Shown: positions 8,595 to 17,256, numbered from the stretch's first letter. The stretch is 64,000 nucleotides of DNA from Humibacillus sp. DSM 29435 (GCF_001758225.1 NZ_MAST01000012.1:310001-374000); one strand, 5' to 3'. The notes: a model not told the origin generated them from the letters alone. Numbers and translations: made by a program.

Positions 8595-9350
8595 ATGGAC
8601 ACCTCATCTGGAGTCGGAGTTCTCGACAAGGCGGCCACGGTGCTGGGCGCTCTCGAGGCAGGCCCAGCCACCCTGGCCCAGCTCGTCGGCGCCACCGGTC
8701 TGGCTCGACCGACGGCCCATCGGCTGGCGGTCGCTCTCGAGCATCACCGGCTGGTCTCGCGCGACATGCAGGGCCGCTTCGTGTTGGGTCCGCGCCTGGG
8801 CGAACTCGCCTCCGCCGCCGGAGAGGACCGTCTGCTGGCCGCGGCCGGGCCGGTGCTCGGTGCCTTGCGCGACCACACCAACGAGAGCGCGCAGCTCTTC
8901 CGGCGGCAGGGTGACCAGCGCATCTGCGTCGCGGCCGCCGAGCGCCCCGTCGGCCTGCGCGACTCGATCCCCGTCGGGGCGACCCTCTCGATGCTGGCGG
9001 GCTCGGCGGCCCAGGTGCTGCTCGCGTGGGAGGAGCCCGACCGCCTCCATCGCGGCCTGCAGGGAGCGGCGTTCACCGCGACCGCCCTTTCCGGTGTGCG
9101 GCGGCGTGGGTGGGCCCAGAGCGTGGCCGAACGCGAGGCAGGCGTGGCGTCGGTGTCGGCGCCCGTTCGCGGGCCGTCAGGCCGGGTCGTGGCTGCGGTC
9201 TCGATCTCGGGCCCGATCGAGCGGCTCTCACGTCAGCCCGGTCGGCTGCACGCGGCCACGGTGGTGGCCGGGGCGAACAAGCTGACCGAGGTGCTGCGTC
9301 GTCACCACGCCACCCAGCAACAACAACAACAGCAGCACCACAACGCCTGA
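8595..9350 (+). CDS. ndgR: IclR-family regulator of leucine genes (NdgR/LtbR type)
   Basis: Cytoplasmic transcription factor, 251 aa. N-terminal winged helix-turn-helix (about 8-65) with LVGATGLARPTAHRLAVALE as the DNA-binding helices, followed by the IclR effector domain (about 80-235) containing GLRDSIPVGATLSMLAGSAA. ATG 8595 is chosen over a much longer antisense open frame because the domain starts at once. Its place divergent from leuCD is conserved from Mycobacterium to Streptomyces. Oddity: the C-terminus ends in a run of seven Gln and two His encoded by a CAA/CAG repeat, outside the IclR fold. Confidence 0.93.
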   Translation: MDTSSGVGVLDKAATVLGALEAGPATLAQLVGATGLARPTAHRLAVALEHHRLVSRDMQGRFVLGPRLGELASAAGEDRLLAAAGPVLGALRDHTNESAQLFRRQGDQRICVAAAERPVGLRDSIPVGATLSMLAGSAAQVLLAWEEPDRLHRGLQGAAFTATALSGVRRRGWAQSVAEREAGVASVSAPVRGPSGRVVAAVSISGPIERLSRQPGRLHAATVVAGANKLTEVLRRHHATQQQQQQQHHNA

Positions 9351-9410
9351 CCGCGCGTTCCAGGCACCTTCAGCCGCCTGGGACTCCGGAATACATTCGG
9401 CTCTTGAAGG

Positions 9411-9656
9411 GTGTCCAGGTCCAACGTGCCGGTTGCTCGTCCGAAGATCGTGGGTCTGTGCGGTTCGTTGCGCTTCGTCAAGGAGTTGACGGCTGAGCGC
9501 ACGCGCTCGACGCTCGATCTGGCGATCGTCCTGGCTCCGGAGGCCACCCGCTGCCCCGGTTCACGAACGGTGCTCCGGAGTCGCGAAGACCCGTCTCGAG
9601 ATGGCGTCGACCTCATCGTCGTCGTGCCGCACACGCGTGCTGCAGAAGTCGGGTAA
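9411..9656 (+). pseudogene. Possible remnant of a nucleoside 2-deoxyribosyltransferase-like gene
   Basis: An 81-codon frame in the 440-bp gap between ndgR and the transpeptidase. Its first half reads KIVGLCGSLRFVKEL and TLDLAIVLAP, which resembles the start of small proteins with a CLCGSTRF motif related to nucleoside 2-deoxyribosyltransferases. The second half does not continue the family, and the usual active-site and C-terminal helices are missing. A terminator-like hairpin follows at once. It may be a decayed gene or a chance resemblance. Confidence 0.35.
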
Positions 9657-9685
9657 GGCAACAGATCGGTCACGATCTGTTGCCT
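9656..9685. terminator. Terminator-like hairpin after the 9.4-kb frame
   Basis: Perfect 13-bp inverted repeat, arms 9656-9668 and 9673-9685, with loop GTCA. It separates the ndgR region from the transpeptidase gene. Confidence 0.65.
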
Positions 9686-9792
9686 AGCAGGGACCGTGAC
9701 AACCACAGTGGGCCGCGGCACGTCAGTCTGTTCAGTGCGCCACCGCCAGGGTGGGGCGACGTGCCACGGCACGACGAGGTCAAGGGGACACC

Positions 9793-10812
9793 ATGCAGCA
9801 GAACCGCGGGCGCGCACGTCTGATGAAGGGGGCGCTCGGCGTGGTCGGGGCTCTGTCCCTCGCACTCACCTCCGCCTGCAGCTCCGCGCCCGACACCGCT
9901 GCGCCCCCGACCAAGGTCGGCGCCACCGCCGCCGCCGGCTCTTCCCAGACGAGCACGGGGTCCGACCCGAGCCAAAGCACCTCCGTGCCTACGACGTCGC
10001 CGTCCACCAGGCCGGTAGCAGCTCCGACCACCTCGGCCTCGCCGAAGCCTCCCACCAAGCCGGCGAGTCCCCCCAAACCGTCACCAAAGCCCACACCGTC
10101 GAACACGGCCAAGCCGGCGAAGCCCGCTCCGGCGGTCCGGATTGTCCTGCAGGCCGGCGACACCGGAAGCACCGTGCGCGCTCTCCAGGCCCGCCTGCGT
10201 CAGATCGGCTGGTTCACCGGCGACGTCTCGAACCTCTACGGAAGCAGGACCACGGCATCCGTTCGGGGGTTCCAGGCCAAGCGCGGGTTCGATGCCACCG
10301 GAAAGGTCGACGAGGCGACCTACAACCGGCTGCTGTCGATGACCCGTCGACCCACCTCGGACGAGCTGGCCAACGTCAAGCCCAAGCCGGCGACCCCGAC
10401 GCCGGCCACCCCGAAACCCCAGCCGACCGGCATCAGCTGGGACCAGGACGCTCGCTGCATGACCGGCCGGGTGATGTGCGTCAGCAAGTCGACCAGCGTG
10501 CTGACGTGGGTCATCGACGGCAAGCCTCAGTACCAGTTCACCGTGCGGTTCGGTAGCGCCGACCTTCCCACCCGCGAGGGCCTCTTCTCGGTCTATCGCA
10601 AGGCGCGGGAGATCCGCTCGAACATCGACCAGTCGCTCATGCCCTACAGCATGTTCTTCTCCGGCGGCGAGGCCGTGCACTACTCCCCCAACTTCGCCCG
10701 CGTCGGCTACGCCGGCAACTCGCACGGCTGCGTCAACGTGCGCGACTACAACGGCATCGCCCGCCTCTACGCGGCCGTCAACCTCGGCGACAAGGTCGTC
10801 GTCCACTGGTGA
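9793..10812 (+). CDS. L,D-transpeptidase lipoprotein with peptidoglycan-binding domain
   Basis: Cell-surface enzyme that makes 3-3 cross-links in peptidoglycan or attaches proteins to it. 339 aa. N-terminal lipoprotein signal with lipobox LTSAC (Cys29), a Pro/Ser/Thr/Lys-rich spacer (about 30-115), a PG_binding_1 domain (about 117-180, GDTGSTVRALQARLRQIGWF) and a YkuD catalytic domain (about 220-339) whose active-site motif is SHGCVNVRDY. ATG 9793 is preceded by AAGGGGA. The tethered architecture, with membrane anchor, flexible linker and wall-binding domain, is standard for actinobacterial Ldt proteins. Confidence 0.92.
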   Translation: MQQNRGRARLMKGALGVVGALSLALTSACSSAPDTAAPPTKVGATAAAGSSQTSTGSDPSQSTSVPTTSPSTRPVAAPTTSASPKPPTKPASPPKPSPKPTPSNTAKPAKPAPAVRIVLQAGDTGSTVRALQARLRQIGWFTGDVSNLYGSRTTASVRGFQAKRGFDATGKVDEATYNRLLSMTRRPTSDELANVKPKPATPTPATPKPQPTGISWDQDARCMTGRVMCVSKSTSVLTWVIDGKPQYQFTVRFGSADLPTREGLFSVYRKAREIRSNIDQSLMPYSMFFSGGEAVHYSPNFARVGYAGNSHGCVNVRDYNGIARLYAAVNLGDKVVVHW

Positions 10813-10878
10813 GGCCGGCAAAGCGGCGGTCGTAGGCTGACGGGAGTCACCCCGAGGTCCTGACGACATGGAGGCACC

Positions 10879-11886
10879 GTGCTCAAAGTTGGTTGGAAGG
10901 CATCCGCCGAGCAGTTCGGCCCGCGAGAGCTGGTCACGTATGCCGCCCAGGCCGAGCACCTGGGGCTCGACTCCGTGTTCATATCCGACCACTTCCAGCC
11001 GTGGCGCCATCGCGACGGGCACGCCCCGTTCGCCATGTCGTGGCTGGCTGCCGTGGGCGAACGCACCGAGCGGGTGCAGCTCGGCACGTCGGTGATGACC
11101 CCCACGTTCCGCTACAACCCCGCGGTCGTCGCCCAGGCGTTCGGCACGCTGGGGGCGCTCAACCCTGGTCGAGTCGTGCTCGGCATCGGCACGGGTGAGG
11201 CCCTCAACGAGGTCGCCGTCGGCGCCGCCGGCTCCCCGTGGCCCGAGTTCAAGGAGCGTTTCGCCCGACTCCGCGAGGCGGTCGCGTTGATGCGCGAGCT
11301 GTGGACGCAGGAGCGGGTCACCTTCGAGGGTGACTACTACCGCACCCACGACGCGACCATCTACGACCGGCCCGAGCAGCCTGTGCCGATCTACGTCGCG
11401 GCCGGTGGGCCGCTGGTGGCCCGCTACGCCGGTCGCAGTGGCGACGGGTTCATCTGCACGTCCGGGAAGGGTCGCGAGCTCTACGAGGAGAAGCTGCTGC
11501 CCGCGGTCGACGAGGGCCTGGCGAAGTCGGGGCGCACCCGTGACGACATCGACAAGATGATCGAGATCAAGCTCTCCTACGACCGCGACCACGACGAGGC
11601 GGTGCGCAACTGCCGGTTCTGGGCCCCCCTGTCGTTGACCGCCGAGCAGAAGCACGGTGTGCACGACCCCGTCGAGATGGAACGGCTCGCCGACGAGCTG
11701 AGCGACGAGCAGATCGCCTCCCGCTGGATCGTGGCGAGCGACCCGGCCGCCGTGGTCGAGCAGATCAGGCCTTACCTCGACTGGGGCTTCAACCACCTCG
11801 TCATCCACGCGCCGGGCCACGACCAGGCCCGGTTTCTCGACCAGTTCTCGGCCGACGTGCTCCCGGGACTGCGCGAGCTCACCTGA
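10879..11886 (+). CDS. fgd: F420-dependent glucose-6-phosphate dehydrogenase
   Basis: Oxidises glucose 6-phosphate to 6-phosphogluconolactone while reducing coenzyme F420. 335 aa luciferase-like TIM barrel. The block [18 protein letters not shown] contains the His and Trp that in M. tuberculosis FGD1 line the active site, and [14 protein letters not shown] holds the catalytic Glu. The family end is complete. GTG 10879 follows GGAGGCACC. Together with cofC upstream it shows that the organism makes and uses F420. Other F420-dependent luciferase-like dehydrogenases are close relatives, but the length and motifs match FGD best. Confidence 0.9.
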   Translation: MLKVGWKASAEQFGPRELVTYAAQAEHLGLDSVFISDHFQPWRHRDGHAPFAMSWLAAVGERTERVQLGTSVMTPTFRYNPAVVAQAFGTLGALNPGRVVLGIGTGEALNEVAVGAAGSPWPEFKERFARLREAVALMRELWTQERVTFEGDYYRTHDATIYDRPEQPVPIYVAAGGPLVARYAGRSGDGFICTSGKGRELYEEKLLPAVDEGLAKSGRTRDDIDKMIEIKLSYDRDHDEAVRNCRFWAPLSLTAEQKHGVHDPVEMERLADELSDEQIASRWIVASDPAAVVEQIRPYLDWGFNHLVIHAPGHDQARFLDQFSADVLPGLRELT

Positions 11887-12016
11887 CCGCTCACCGCATC
11901 CGCCCCAACGACCTTTCCGACCCGCCTGCGTCAAGGCGCGCCAAGACGGGCCACGACGCGCCAAGAAGCCCCGACACCGACGTCTCATCGGGAGCCCAGG
12001 TGGGTACGGGAGCATC

Positions 12017-12298
12017 ATGAGCGAATCGAACACACCTTCGAACGACACGACCCCCATCGACGAGGCCGGCTCCGCGCCCAGCGGCGACGTGATCGGCGGC
12101 ACGAGCGGCGACGGGGCCATCAAGGACACCGACGACTGGGTGACCGGCGACGAGCCGATGACCGGCGCCCAGCGCAGCTACCTCGAGACCTTGGCACGGG
12201 AGGCGGGCGAGACGTTGTCGGCCGACCTGACCAAGGCCCAGGCTTCCGAACACATCGACCGGCTGCAGGGCGCCACCGGCCGTGGCGCCAACTCCTGA
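12017..12298 (+). CDS. Small DUF3072-type protein
   Basis: 93-aa acidic soluble protein. The N-terminal 50 residues are Ser/Thr/Gly/Asp-rich and probably disordered. The C-terminal part MTGAQRSYLETLAREAGETL followed by LTKAQASEHIDRLQ is the DUF3072 signature, a short helical domain of unknown function common in actinobacteria. ATG 12017 follows GGGAGCATC. It is monocistronic between fgd and the DUF4188 gene. Confidence 0.8.
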   Translation: MSESNTPSNDTTPIDEAGSAPSGDVIGGTSGDGAIKDTDDWVTGDEPMTGAQRSYLETLAREAGETLSADLTKAQASEHIDRLQGATGRGANS

Positions 12299-12353
12299 CC
12301 GAGTCGAAGGTCGAACGTCAGGGTTCACCACACGCCCGGAGCAGCGGTCGCCG

Positions 12354-12848
12354 TCAGGCCGCCCGCCTGATCCGGGCGTGCTGGCGCCCGGACGCCTCGA
12401 CGGGCCCGAAGGCTGCGGCAAGACCGATGAGTGGCATGTCGACGTAGAGGCTCTCGGCCGACCCGGCGGGCACGGCGTACGTCTCGTGCCAGATCCCCAC
12501 GGCTCCGCCCGACCCCTTGCTGCGACGGTAGAAGTCGAGCCAGGCCGGGCGGTGGTGGCGTTCTGGCGCGTGGGCGTAGGCGTAGATGTCCTCGACGCTT
12601 CGCCAGTACTGCACGAGTGTCGGGCCGCCGAGGGCCACCAGGGTGCGGTGCGAGAGAAACCCCGGGTGCGGGCCCTCTCCCCGCTCGGCTGCCGCCTTGG
12701 CGGTGTACAGCTCGGTGATCATCGGGCCCATGGCTGCGAACGTGGGCATCCACAGGTCAGGACGCCACGGACGGTTGACGCGCAGCCCGATGAGAAAGAC
12801 GGCGAGGTCACCGTCGTGGCCGTGCGTGTGGCTCTGGTGTTCCGACAT
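12354..12848 (-). CDS. DUF4188 domain protein (possible monooxygenase-fold)
   Basis: 164-aa protein with the DUF4188 pattern: FLIGLRVNRPWRPDLWMPTF, TLVALGGPTLVQYWRS, YWRSVEDIYAYAH, FYRRSKGSGGAVGIWHETY. The fold is related to antibiotic-biosynthesis-type monooxygenases and to heme-binding dimeric alpha/beta barrels, but no substrate is known. The N-terminus has a short His-rich stretch (HQSHTHGHDG). It is divergent from a MerR regulator; in other actinobacteria DUF4188 genes are often next to a MerR or TetR gene, so it is probably the regulator's target. Confidence 0.78.
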   Translation of the reverse strand: MSEHQSHTHGHDGDLAVFLIGLRVNRPWRPDLWMPTFAAMGPMITELYTAKAAAERGEGPHPGFLSHRTLVALGGPTLVQYWRSVEDIYAYAHAPERHHRPAWLDFYRRSKGSGGAVGIWHETYAVPAGSAESLYVDMPLIGLAAAFGPVEASGRQHARIRRAA

Positions 12849-12869
12849 GCCGGCTCCTTAGGGTTTATG

Positions 12870-12901
12870 ACTATCCAATGATGGACACTGCTACTATCCA
12901 A
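12870..12901. promoter_or_regulatory. Direct repeats in the divergent MerR/DUF4188 promoter region
   Basis: The nonamer ACTATCCAA occurs at 12870-12878 and 12893-12901, 23 bp apart, with TCCA-N4-TGGA between. The region lies only 17 bases from the MerR start and 22 from the DUF4188 start, so a protein bound here would affect both promoters. Assignment to the MerR protein is inference. Confidence 0.5.
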
Positions 12902-12917
12902 AGTCAAGGAGGTGGCC

Positions 12918-13565
12918 GTGAGGGTTTCTGAGCTGGCGGTGAGATCTGACGTGACGATCGCATCCGTGAAGTACTACATCCGCATCGGACTGCTGCACCC
13001 CGGGGTCGCCCAGAGCGCAACTCGGGCAGAGTACGACGACTCGCACCTCGAGCGGGTCCGGCTCATTCGCACCCTCGTCGATGTCGGTGGCCTGTCCATC
13101 GAGCGCATCAGCGAGGTCGTGGCGGCGCTCGACAACCCCCCGGCGAGCCGCCACGAGCTGCTCGGCACCGCACACGAGGTGCTCCGTGACCGTGACCGCC
13201 CTCCGGCCTCGGCATCGGCCCAGCGGCTCGTCGACGGCGTCGTGCCGGCGTGCCTGCCCTCAGCCGCCGACCACGGCAACCCGGGCCGCTCCCCCGCCAC
13301 GCTCACGCTCGACCAGGCCATCACGGTCGCCGAGTCATCGGGTTGGCCAATCACGGCCGAGACGCTGACGTGCTGGGGTGAGGCGATGCGCGCGGTCGCC
13401 GAGGTCGATGTCGTGGCCGACCTCGCCGACGCCTCACCCGCGCAGGCCCTGCGTTACGCCATCATCGGCAACGTCGTCACCGACCCCATCCTCCTCGCGC
13501 TGCGCCGAGTCGCGCAGGAGCGCCTCAGCTCTGAGCGGCTCGGGGGCGTCACTGCCCCTCCCTGA
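12918..13565 (+). CDS. MerR-family transcriptional regulator
   Basis: 215 aa. N-terminal winged HTH of MerR type (about 1-70): MRVSELAVRSDVTIASVKYYIRIGLLHPG, then DDSHLERVRLIRTLVDVGGLSI. The remainder (about 75-215) is helical and resembles C-terminal ligand domains of actinobacterial MerR proteins with no metal-binding cysteine pair. GTG 12918 is preferred to the upstream in-frame GTG 12912, which lies inside the Shine-Dalgarno sequence AAGGAGG. Confidence 0.85.
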   Translation: MRVSELAVRSDVTIASVKYYIRIGLLHPGVAQSATRAEYDDSHLERVRLIRTLVDVGGLSIERISEVVAALDNPPASRHELLGTAHEVLRDRDRPPASASAQRLVDGVVPACLPSAADHGNPGRSPATLTLDQAITVAESSGWPITAETLTCWGEAMRAVAEVDVVADLADASPAQALRYAIIGNVVTDPILLALRRVAQERLSSERLGGVTAPP

Positions 13566-13588
13566 GCAGCCACGTGGCGCTGCTCAGG
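13561..13588. terminator. Bidirectional terminator overlapping two stop codons
   Basis: Perfect 10-bp stem (13561-13570 with 13579-13588) around an eight-base loop. It contains the stop codon of the MerR gene on one arm and that of the convergent hydrolase gene on the other. Confidence 0.7.
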
Positions 13589-15344
13589 TGTTGACGTAGG
13601 GCCGGGCCTCGAGAATCTTCGACAGCTGCTTCGTTCGCTCCGGGGTCCAACCGGGCGGCTGGGTGACCGCGACCCACGAGGTGAGGTTGGCGGTGGCGGA
13701 GTAGAGGTGCCCCGTGCCCATCGGGATGTTGCCGGCGCCGGGAAGGTCGAGCAGGGTCTGCCACATCGTCACGACGGGGAACCAGTCCATTCGCGGGCTG
13801 ACATCAGGCCCACGTTGGCCGGGGAAGAGCCATTCCGGCTCGGCGAAGGCCATCTTCGTGGAGAAGAAGACGATCGGGTCGCTCGCGTGCTGCAGGTAGA
13901 CCAGACGAGTCGGCCCCCAGGTGCCGGTCGTTCGGCCGAGCCCGCCCTGCTCGTTGGCGAAGCGCACCGTTCGGCCGTGCTCGTAGATCGGCAGGGATGC
14001 CGGGCTGCCCGGGTCGCGCTCGGCCGTCAGTCGCTGGTGCAGCGGGTTCACGAACGGAGGTCCCACCATGAGGGCCCCGTCGATCGGCTCGTTGACGATA
14101 TTGATCGACTCGAGGATGCTCTCCACCCCGAAGGAGCCCAACGACAACCCGTAGAGGTAGAGCTTGGGGCGGCTTCCTTCGGGCAGGGAGGCCCAGTACT
14201 GGTGCACGGTCGCGAAGACCACCTGAGAGGTCTCCTTGACGGCCGCCTGGTCGGCGAGCAGCGAGATCCAGCTCGGCAGGAACGAGTACTGCACCCCGGC
14301 GATCGCGGTGTCGCCGTTCCAGGCGAACTCGAGCGGGTCAACGCCGTTGCTGTCGAGGAAGCCCGTGCCCGTTGTCGTGGCCACGACCAGCACCTTGCGC
14401 TCGAACGCTCCCGACCGCTTCAGCTCGGCCAGCAACAGGTCGGCCCGGCCCTGCAGCGAGTCGGCGCCCTGGATACCGACATAGACCCGAACCGGCTCCT
14501 TGGCGCCGCCGCCGTTGGCCTGGTTGAGCTCGGCGACCGTCGGACCGCCACCGACGAAGTACCGCCCCTGACGGCCCAGGGAGTCCCACGACGAAAGCGA
14601 CTGCGGGCTGCCCGAGCGTTCGGGCTCCGTCGGCCGCCGCATGTCTTCGGTGACCCGCGTGTCGTTCGGTGCGAAGGTGGCGTTGGCAGCGGCGAAGAAC
14701 CCGTTGACGAGCACACCGGTGAGCAGCGACCAGATGACGACGAGCAACACGGCGGTACCGGTGACCGCGGCGACACGCCGGGGCAGGCGCCGGCCGAGCC
14801 AACGTAAGACGGTGTGGAAGAGCAGCCGCAGACCGCGGGAAACGGCGAGAACGAGGGCGGCCACCACGATCGTGACCACGATGATGACCGGCCAGATGGT
14901 GGGTGAGATCGGATCCATGCCGAGGAGGCTGCGGGTCTCGTTCTGCCAGCCCACGAACCGCCACCCCGAGAACACCGCCGCCAGTACCCCGAGGGTGACG
15001 AGCAGGGGAACGAGGATGCGGTGCGCCCGCCCGGTGATGCGCGGGATGCCGAGAAACTCCCACAGAGACTGAGCCCCGGCTCCGGCGCCATAGCCGATCA
15101 TGACGGTGACACCCGAGGTGACGCCCTGGATGACCCCGTCGCGGGGCAGCAGTGAAGGCTGGAGCGAGAGGCTCAAGAACCACGCGGCCGCGGTGACCCC
15201 GACGCCGGAGAAGGAGAGCTCGAACACGCGGCCGGGTTTGCCCAGCCGCGGGCGCCACCAAACGCGGTTGCCGCCCGCGGGGGGAGGCGAACCGGCATCC
15301 GGTATCTCCTCGGGCGCGTCGGGAGATGACACCGTGACCGACAT
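13584..15344 (-). CDS. Membrane alpha/beta hydrolase (Abhydrolase_9/DUF2319 family)
   Basis: 586 aa. The N-terminal half (about 30-230) has about five hydrophobic segments, for example VTAAAWFLSLSLQPSLL and VTLGVLAAVFSGWRFV. The C-terminal half is an alpha/beta-hydrolase domain with nucleophile elbow YGLSLGSFG. The combination is the Abhydrolase_9 family of integral membrane hydrolases, common in actinobacteria and of unknown substrate. ATG 15344 is chosen because it has GAGGAG seven bases upstream; a longer frame begins at 15410 without such a site. Confidence 0.82.
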   Translation of the reverse strand: MSVTVSSPDAPEEIPDAGSPPPAGGNRVWWRPRLGKPGRVFELSFSGVGVTAAAWFLSLSLQPSLLPRDGVIQGVTSGVTVMIGYGAGAGAQSLWEFLGIPRITGRAHRILVPLLVTLGVLAAVFSGWRFVGWQNETRSLLGMDPISPTIWPVIIVVTIVVAALVLAVSRGLRLLFHTVLRWLGRRLPRRVAAVTGTAVLLVVIWSLLTGVLVNGFFAAANATFAPNDTRVTEDMRRPTEPERSGSPQSLSSWDSLGRQGRYFVGGGPTVAELNQANGGGAKEPVRVYVGIQGADSLQGRADLLLAELKRSGAFERKVLVVATTTGTGFLDSNGVDPLEFAWNGDTAIAGVQYSFLPSWISLLADQAAVKETSQVVFATVHQYWASLPEGSRPKLYLYGLSLGSFGVESILESINIVNEPIDGALMVGPPFVNPLHQRLTAERDPGSPASLPIYEHGRTVRFANEQGGLGRTTGTWGPTRLVYLQHASDPIVFFSTKMAFAEPEWLFPGQRGPDVSPRMDWFPVVTMWQTLLDLPGAGNIPMGTGHLYSATANLTSWVAVTQPPGWTPERTKQLSKILEARPYVNT

Positions 15345-15474
15345 GACGGGCTCCTCACCCACGACCGTGCTCGCGTGCACAGAGCATAGGGCGCCGAGGC
15401 TAACCCCCACCGGGCCTCATCAGCGACTCGCCGAGGCCACCACCAGACGTGGGGGTGGGACCGGAGACGACTCA

Positions 15475-15500
15475 GGCCCGGATCCTCGTGGATCCGGGCC
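15475..15500 (-). terminator. Terminator after tRNA-Glu
   Basis: Perfect 11-bp stem (15475-15485 with 15490-15500), loop TCGT, ten bases past the CCA end of the minus-strand tRNA-Glu gene. Confidence 0.75.
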
Positions 15501-15510
15501 CGTTGGTGTC

Positions 15511-15586
15511 TGGTAGCCCCGACGGGATTCGAACCCGCGCTACCGCCTTGAGAGGGCGGCGTGCTAGGCCGCTACACAACGGGGCC
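15511..15586 (-). tRNA. tRNA-Glu (anticodon CTC)
   Basis: 76 nt including an encoded CCA end. Cloverleaf on the minus strand: acceptor GGCCCCG, anticodon stem CCGCC/GGCGG around loop CTCTCAA giving anticodon CTC, T arm with GTTCGAATC. The last acceptor pair is G-U. It reads codon GAG. Confidence 0.97.
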
Positions 15587-15693
15587 CTAGCGGCACCGGG
15601 CGAACCCGGCACAGGAGAAAACCTTACCGGCAGGGAAAGGGATTCTCCGAATCGGCTCGACCGGCATCCTCTGCAATGCCCATCGTGCCAAAG

Positions 15694-15765
15694 CTGGGGT
15701 ACCAGGACTCGAACCTAGAATGACGGAACCAGAAACCGTTGTGTTGCCAATTACACCATACCCCA
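15694..15765 (-). tRNA. tRNA-Gln (anticodon CTG)
   Basis: 72 nt, no encoded CCA. Acceptor TGGGGTA/TACCCCA with discriminator G, as usual for bacterial tRNA-Gln. Anticodon loop TTCTGGT gives CTG. The anticodon stem has a U-U mismatch next to the loop (positions 31-39), which is tolerated in tRNAs. It lies about 110 bp upstream of tRNA-Glu on the same strand. Confidence 0.96.
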
Positions 15766-15869
15766 AGGGGTTTCACGTCGAGCCTGCCCGAGGGCCTGCT
15801 GCGGGTGAACCGAGTTGGAATACTACCGGTCGTCGACCCTGGCCCCAAATCGGTCGGCCACCGACGGGT

Positions 15870-16607
15870 TCACGCGGCGCGCAACGCCGAGGTCAGCTGG
15901 TGCAGGCTCGTGACCCGGGTCACGTTCTCGTCGGTGCCCGTGCCGGCTCGATCGAGCCACACGGCGCGGAGCCCGGCGTCACGGGCGCCCAGCACGTCCC
16001 AGGCGAGGCTGTCGCCCACGCAGACGCAGGCCGGTGCGGGCGTGTCGACCCGTCGGCAGGCCTCCAGGTACATGCGAGGGTCGGGCTTGCCGAACCCCAG
16101 GGTGTCGGTCGTGACGACCGCGTCGAAGGCGTCGAGCAGGCCCAGCGCCTCGAGCTTGAGGGTGGTCGGAGCCGCCGCGGAGTTGGTGATCAGCGCGACC
16201 GGCAGACGTCGGCCTCGTGCGACCTCGAGCAGGTCGGGCACGTCCTCGAAGAGGCGCTGCGCCCCTCGGAAAGCGGGGTCGTAGGCCTTGGCGTAGCGGG
16301 CCAGGGCGCCCTCCGGCGTCGCGACCCCGAACGCTCGAGCCACCTCCTCGATGCGTCCCACGCGCATGTCGTCGAACCGCACCTCCCCCGAGGCGTAGCG
16401 CGGGAACCACCGTTCCGGGTCCTCGTAGTAGCGCACCGCCATCGCCGCGTGGTGGGCTGCGAGGTCGGGCCACAGGGCACCCAGCGCAACGCTTCCGGCG
16501 GTCACCATGGCGGCGCGGGTGTCGACGATCGTGTCGTCGACGTCGAGCAGCAGCGCGCGGATGCCGGCCAGCTCGTTGGCGAGCCGACCCTGGCTCACAG
16601 GGCTCAT
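15870..16607 (-). CDS. HAD-family hydrolase
   Basis: 245-aa haloacid-dehalogenase-like phosphatase with all four motifs: LLLDVDDTIVDT (motif I, nucleophile Asp), LITNSAAAP (motif II), GKPDPRMY (motif III Lys) and CVGDSLAWDVLGARDAG (motif IV). The alpha-helical cap between motifs I and II makes it a type I enzyme, such as a phosphoglycolate- or pyrimidine-nucleotidase-like phosphatase. ATG 16607 gives an ATGA overlap with the GNAT gene upstream and has a GGGGGAGGGG site. The substrate is unknown. Confidence 0.85.
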   Translation of the reverse strand: MSPVSQGRLANELAGIRALLLDVDDTIVDTRAAMVTAGSVALGALWPDLAAHHAAMAVRYYEDPERWFPRYASGEVRFDDMRVGRIEEVARAFGVATPEGALARYAKAYDPAFRGAQRLFEDVPDLLEVARGRRLPVALITNSAAAPTTLKLEALGLLDAFDAVVTTDTLGFGKPDPRMYLEACRRVDTPAPACVCVGDSLAWDVLGARDAGLRAVWLDRAGTGTDENVTRVTSLHQLTSALRAA

Positions 16608-17245
16608 CGCCCCTCCCCCAGCCCGAAGAGCGGCAGCGCCGCGTCGACGCCCTCGAGCGTGGTCGTGCCGGCCGCGCGCCCGGCCCGCCACGCGTCACGC
16701 TCGAGCCGCACGTGCTGCAGCACCTCACCGCTGTGCGGCAGCACCGACGTGTGGGTCGCGCGGTAGCCGAGCGACTGCGACACCCCGAGCGAGGCGGCGT
16801 TCGCCGTCACGGCCGAGCTGATGGCGGCCTCGGCGGCCAACGGTCCGAACGCGAGGTCGAGCACGGCGGCGCGCATCTGGCGACCGAGCCCGCGTCCTCG
16901 CACGCCCGCCACGAGCCACGACGAGGAGTCGACCGTGTGGTCGGTGAGGTAGTCGGGGCCCTCCAGCCACTGCACCCCGATGACCGCACCGGCACGGCGC
17001 ACGACGAAGGGCAGCATCCAGTCGCTGGGTGACCAGAGGCCCAGCGCCCGCCAGTAGCCCTGCATGACGACCGCTCGCCGGTTCGCCTCATGGCCCAGGC
17101 CTGCGTACGTGGTGGCGTGCGGGTTGAGCTCGAGGTCGGCAGGCAGCACCGAGAGCACGAGGGGCAGGTCGGGCTCGGCCATGACGGTCAGGGCGAGATC
17201 CGGTGTGGTGAGACGGATGCCGTGCAGCGGCCAGAGATGCTCCAC
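16604..17245 (-). CDS. GNAT-family N-acetyltransferase
   Basis: 213 aa. RimJ/RimL-like GNAT with the acetyl-CoA pyrophosphate loop GVRGRGLGRQMRAAVLDLAF and the C-terminal ANAASLGVSQSLGY, the family's usual end motif. GTG 17245 is chosen: the chain then begins MEHLWPLHGIRLTTPDLAL and the gene starts 11 bases after the gltX stop. The open frame continues further back into gltX without family similarity. It is coupled to the HAD gene below by an ATGA overlap. The acceptor is unknown. Confidence 0.8.
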   Translation of the reverse strand: MEHLWPLHGIRLTTPDLALTVMAEPDLPLVLSVLPADLELNPHATTYAGLGHEANRRAVVMQGYWRALGLWSPSDWMLPFVVRRAGAVIGVQWLEGPDYLTDHTVDSSSWLVAGVRGRGLGRQMRAAVLDLAFGPLAAEAAISSAVTANAASLGVSQSLGYRATHTSVLPHSGEVLQHVRLERDAWRAGRAAGTTTLEGVDAALPLFGLGEGR

Positions 17246-17256
17246 GCCGGTGGCGG

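Noticed and set aside
10081-12129. 682-codon frame opposite the transpeptidase and fgd
   Set aside because: Shadow of two convincing genes with conserved catalytic motifs on the other strand.
15694-15765. tRNA-Gln as a defective or suppressor tRNA because of a mismatch in the anticodon stem
   Set aside because: A U-U pair at positions 31-39 is tolerated, all other stems are intact and the anticodon CTG is normal.
15511-15765. tRNA genes as attachment site of an integrated element
   Set aside because: No integrase gene and no direct repeat of the tRNA 3' ends were found on either side.
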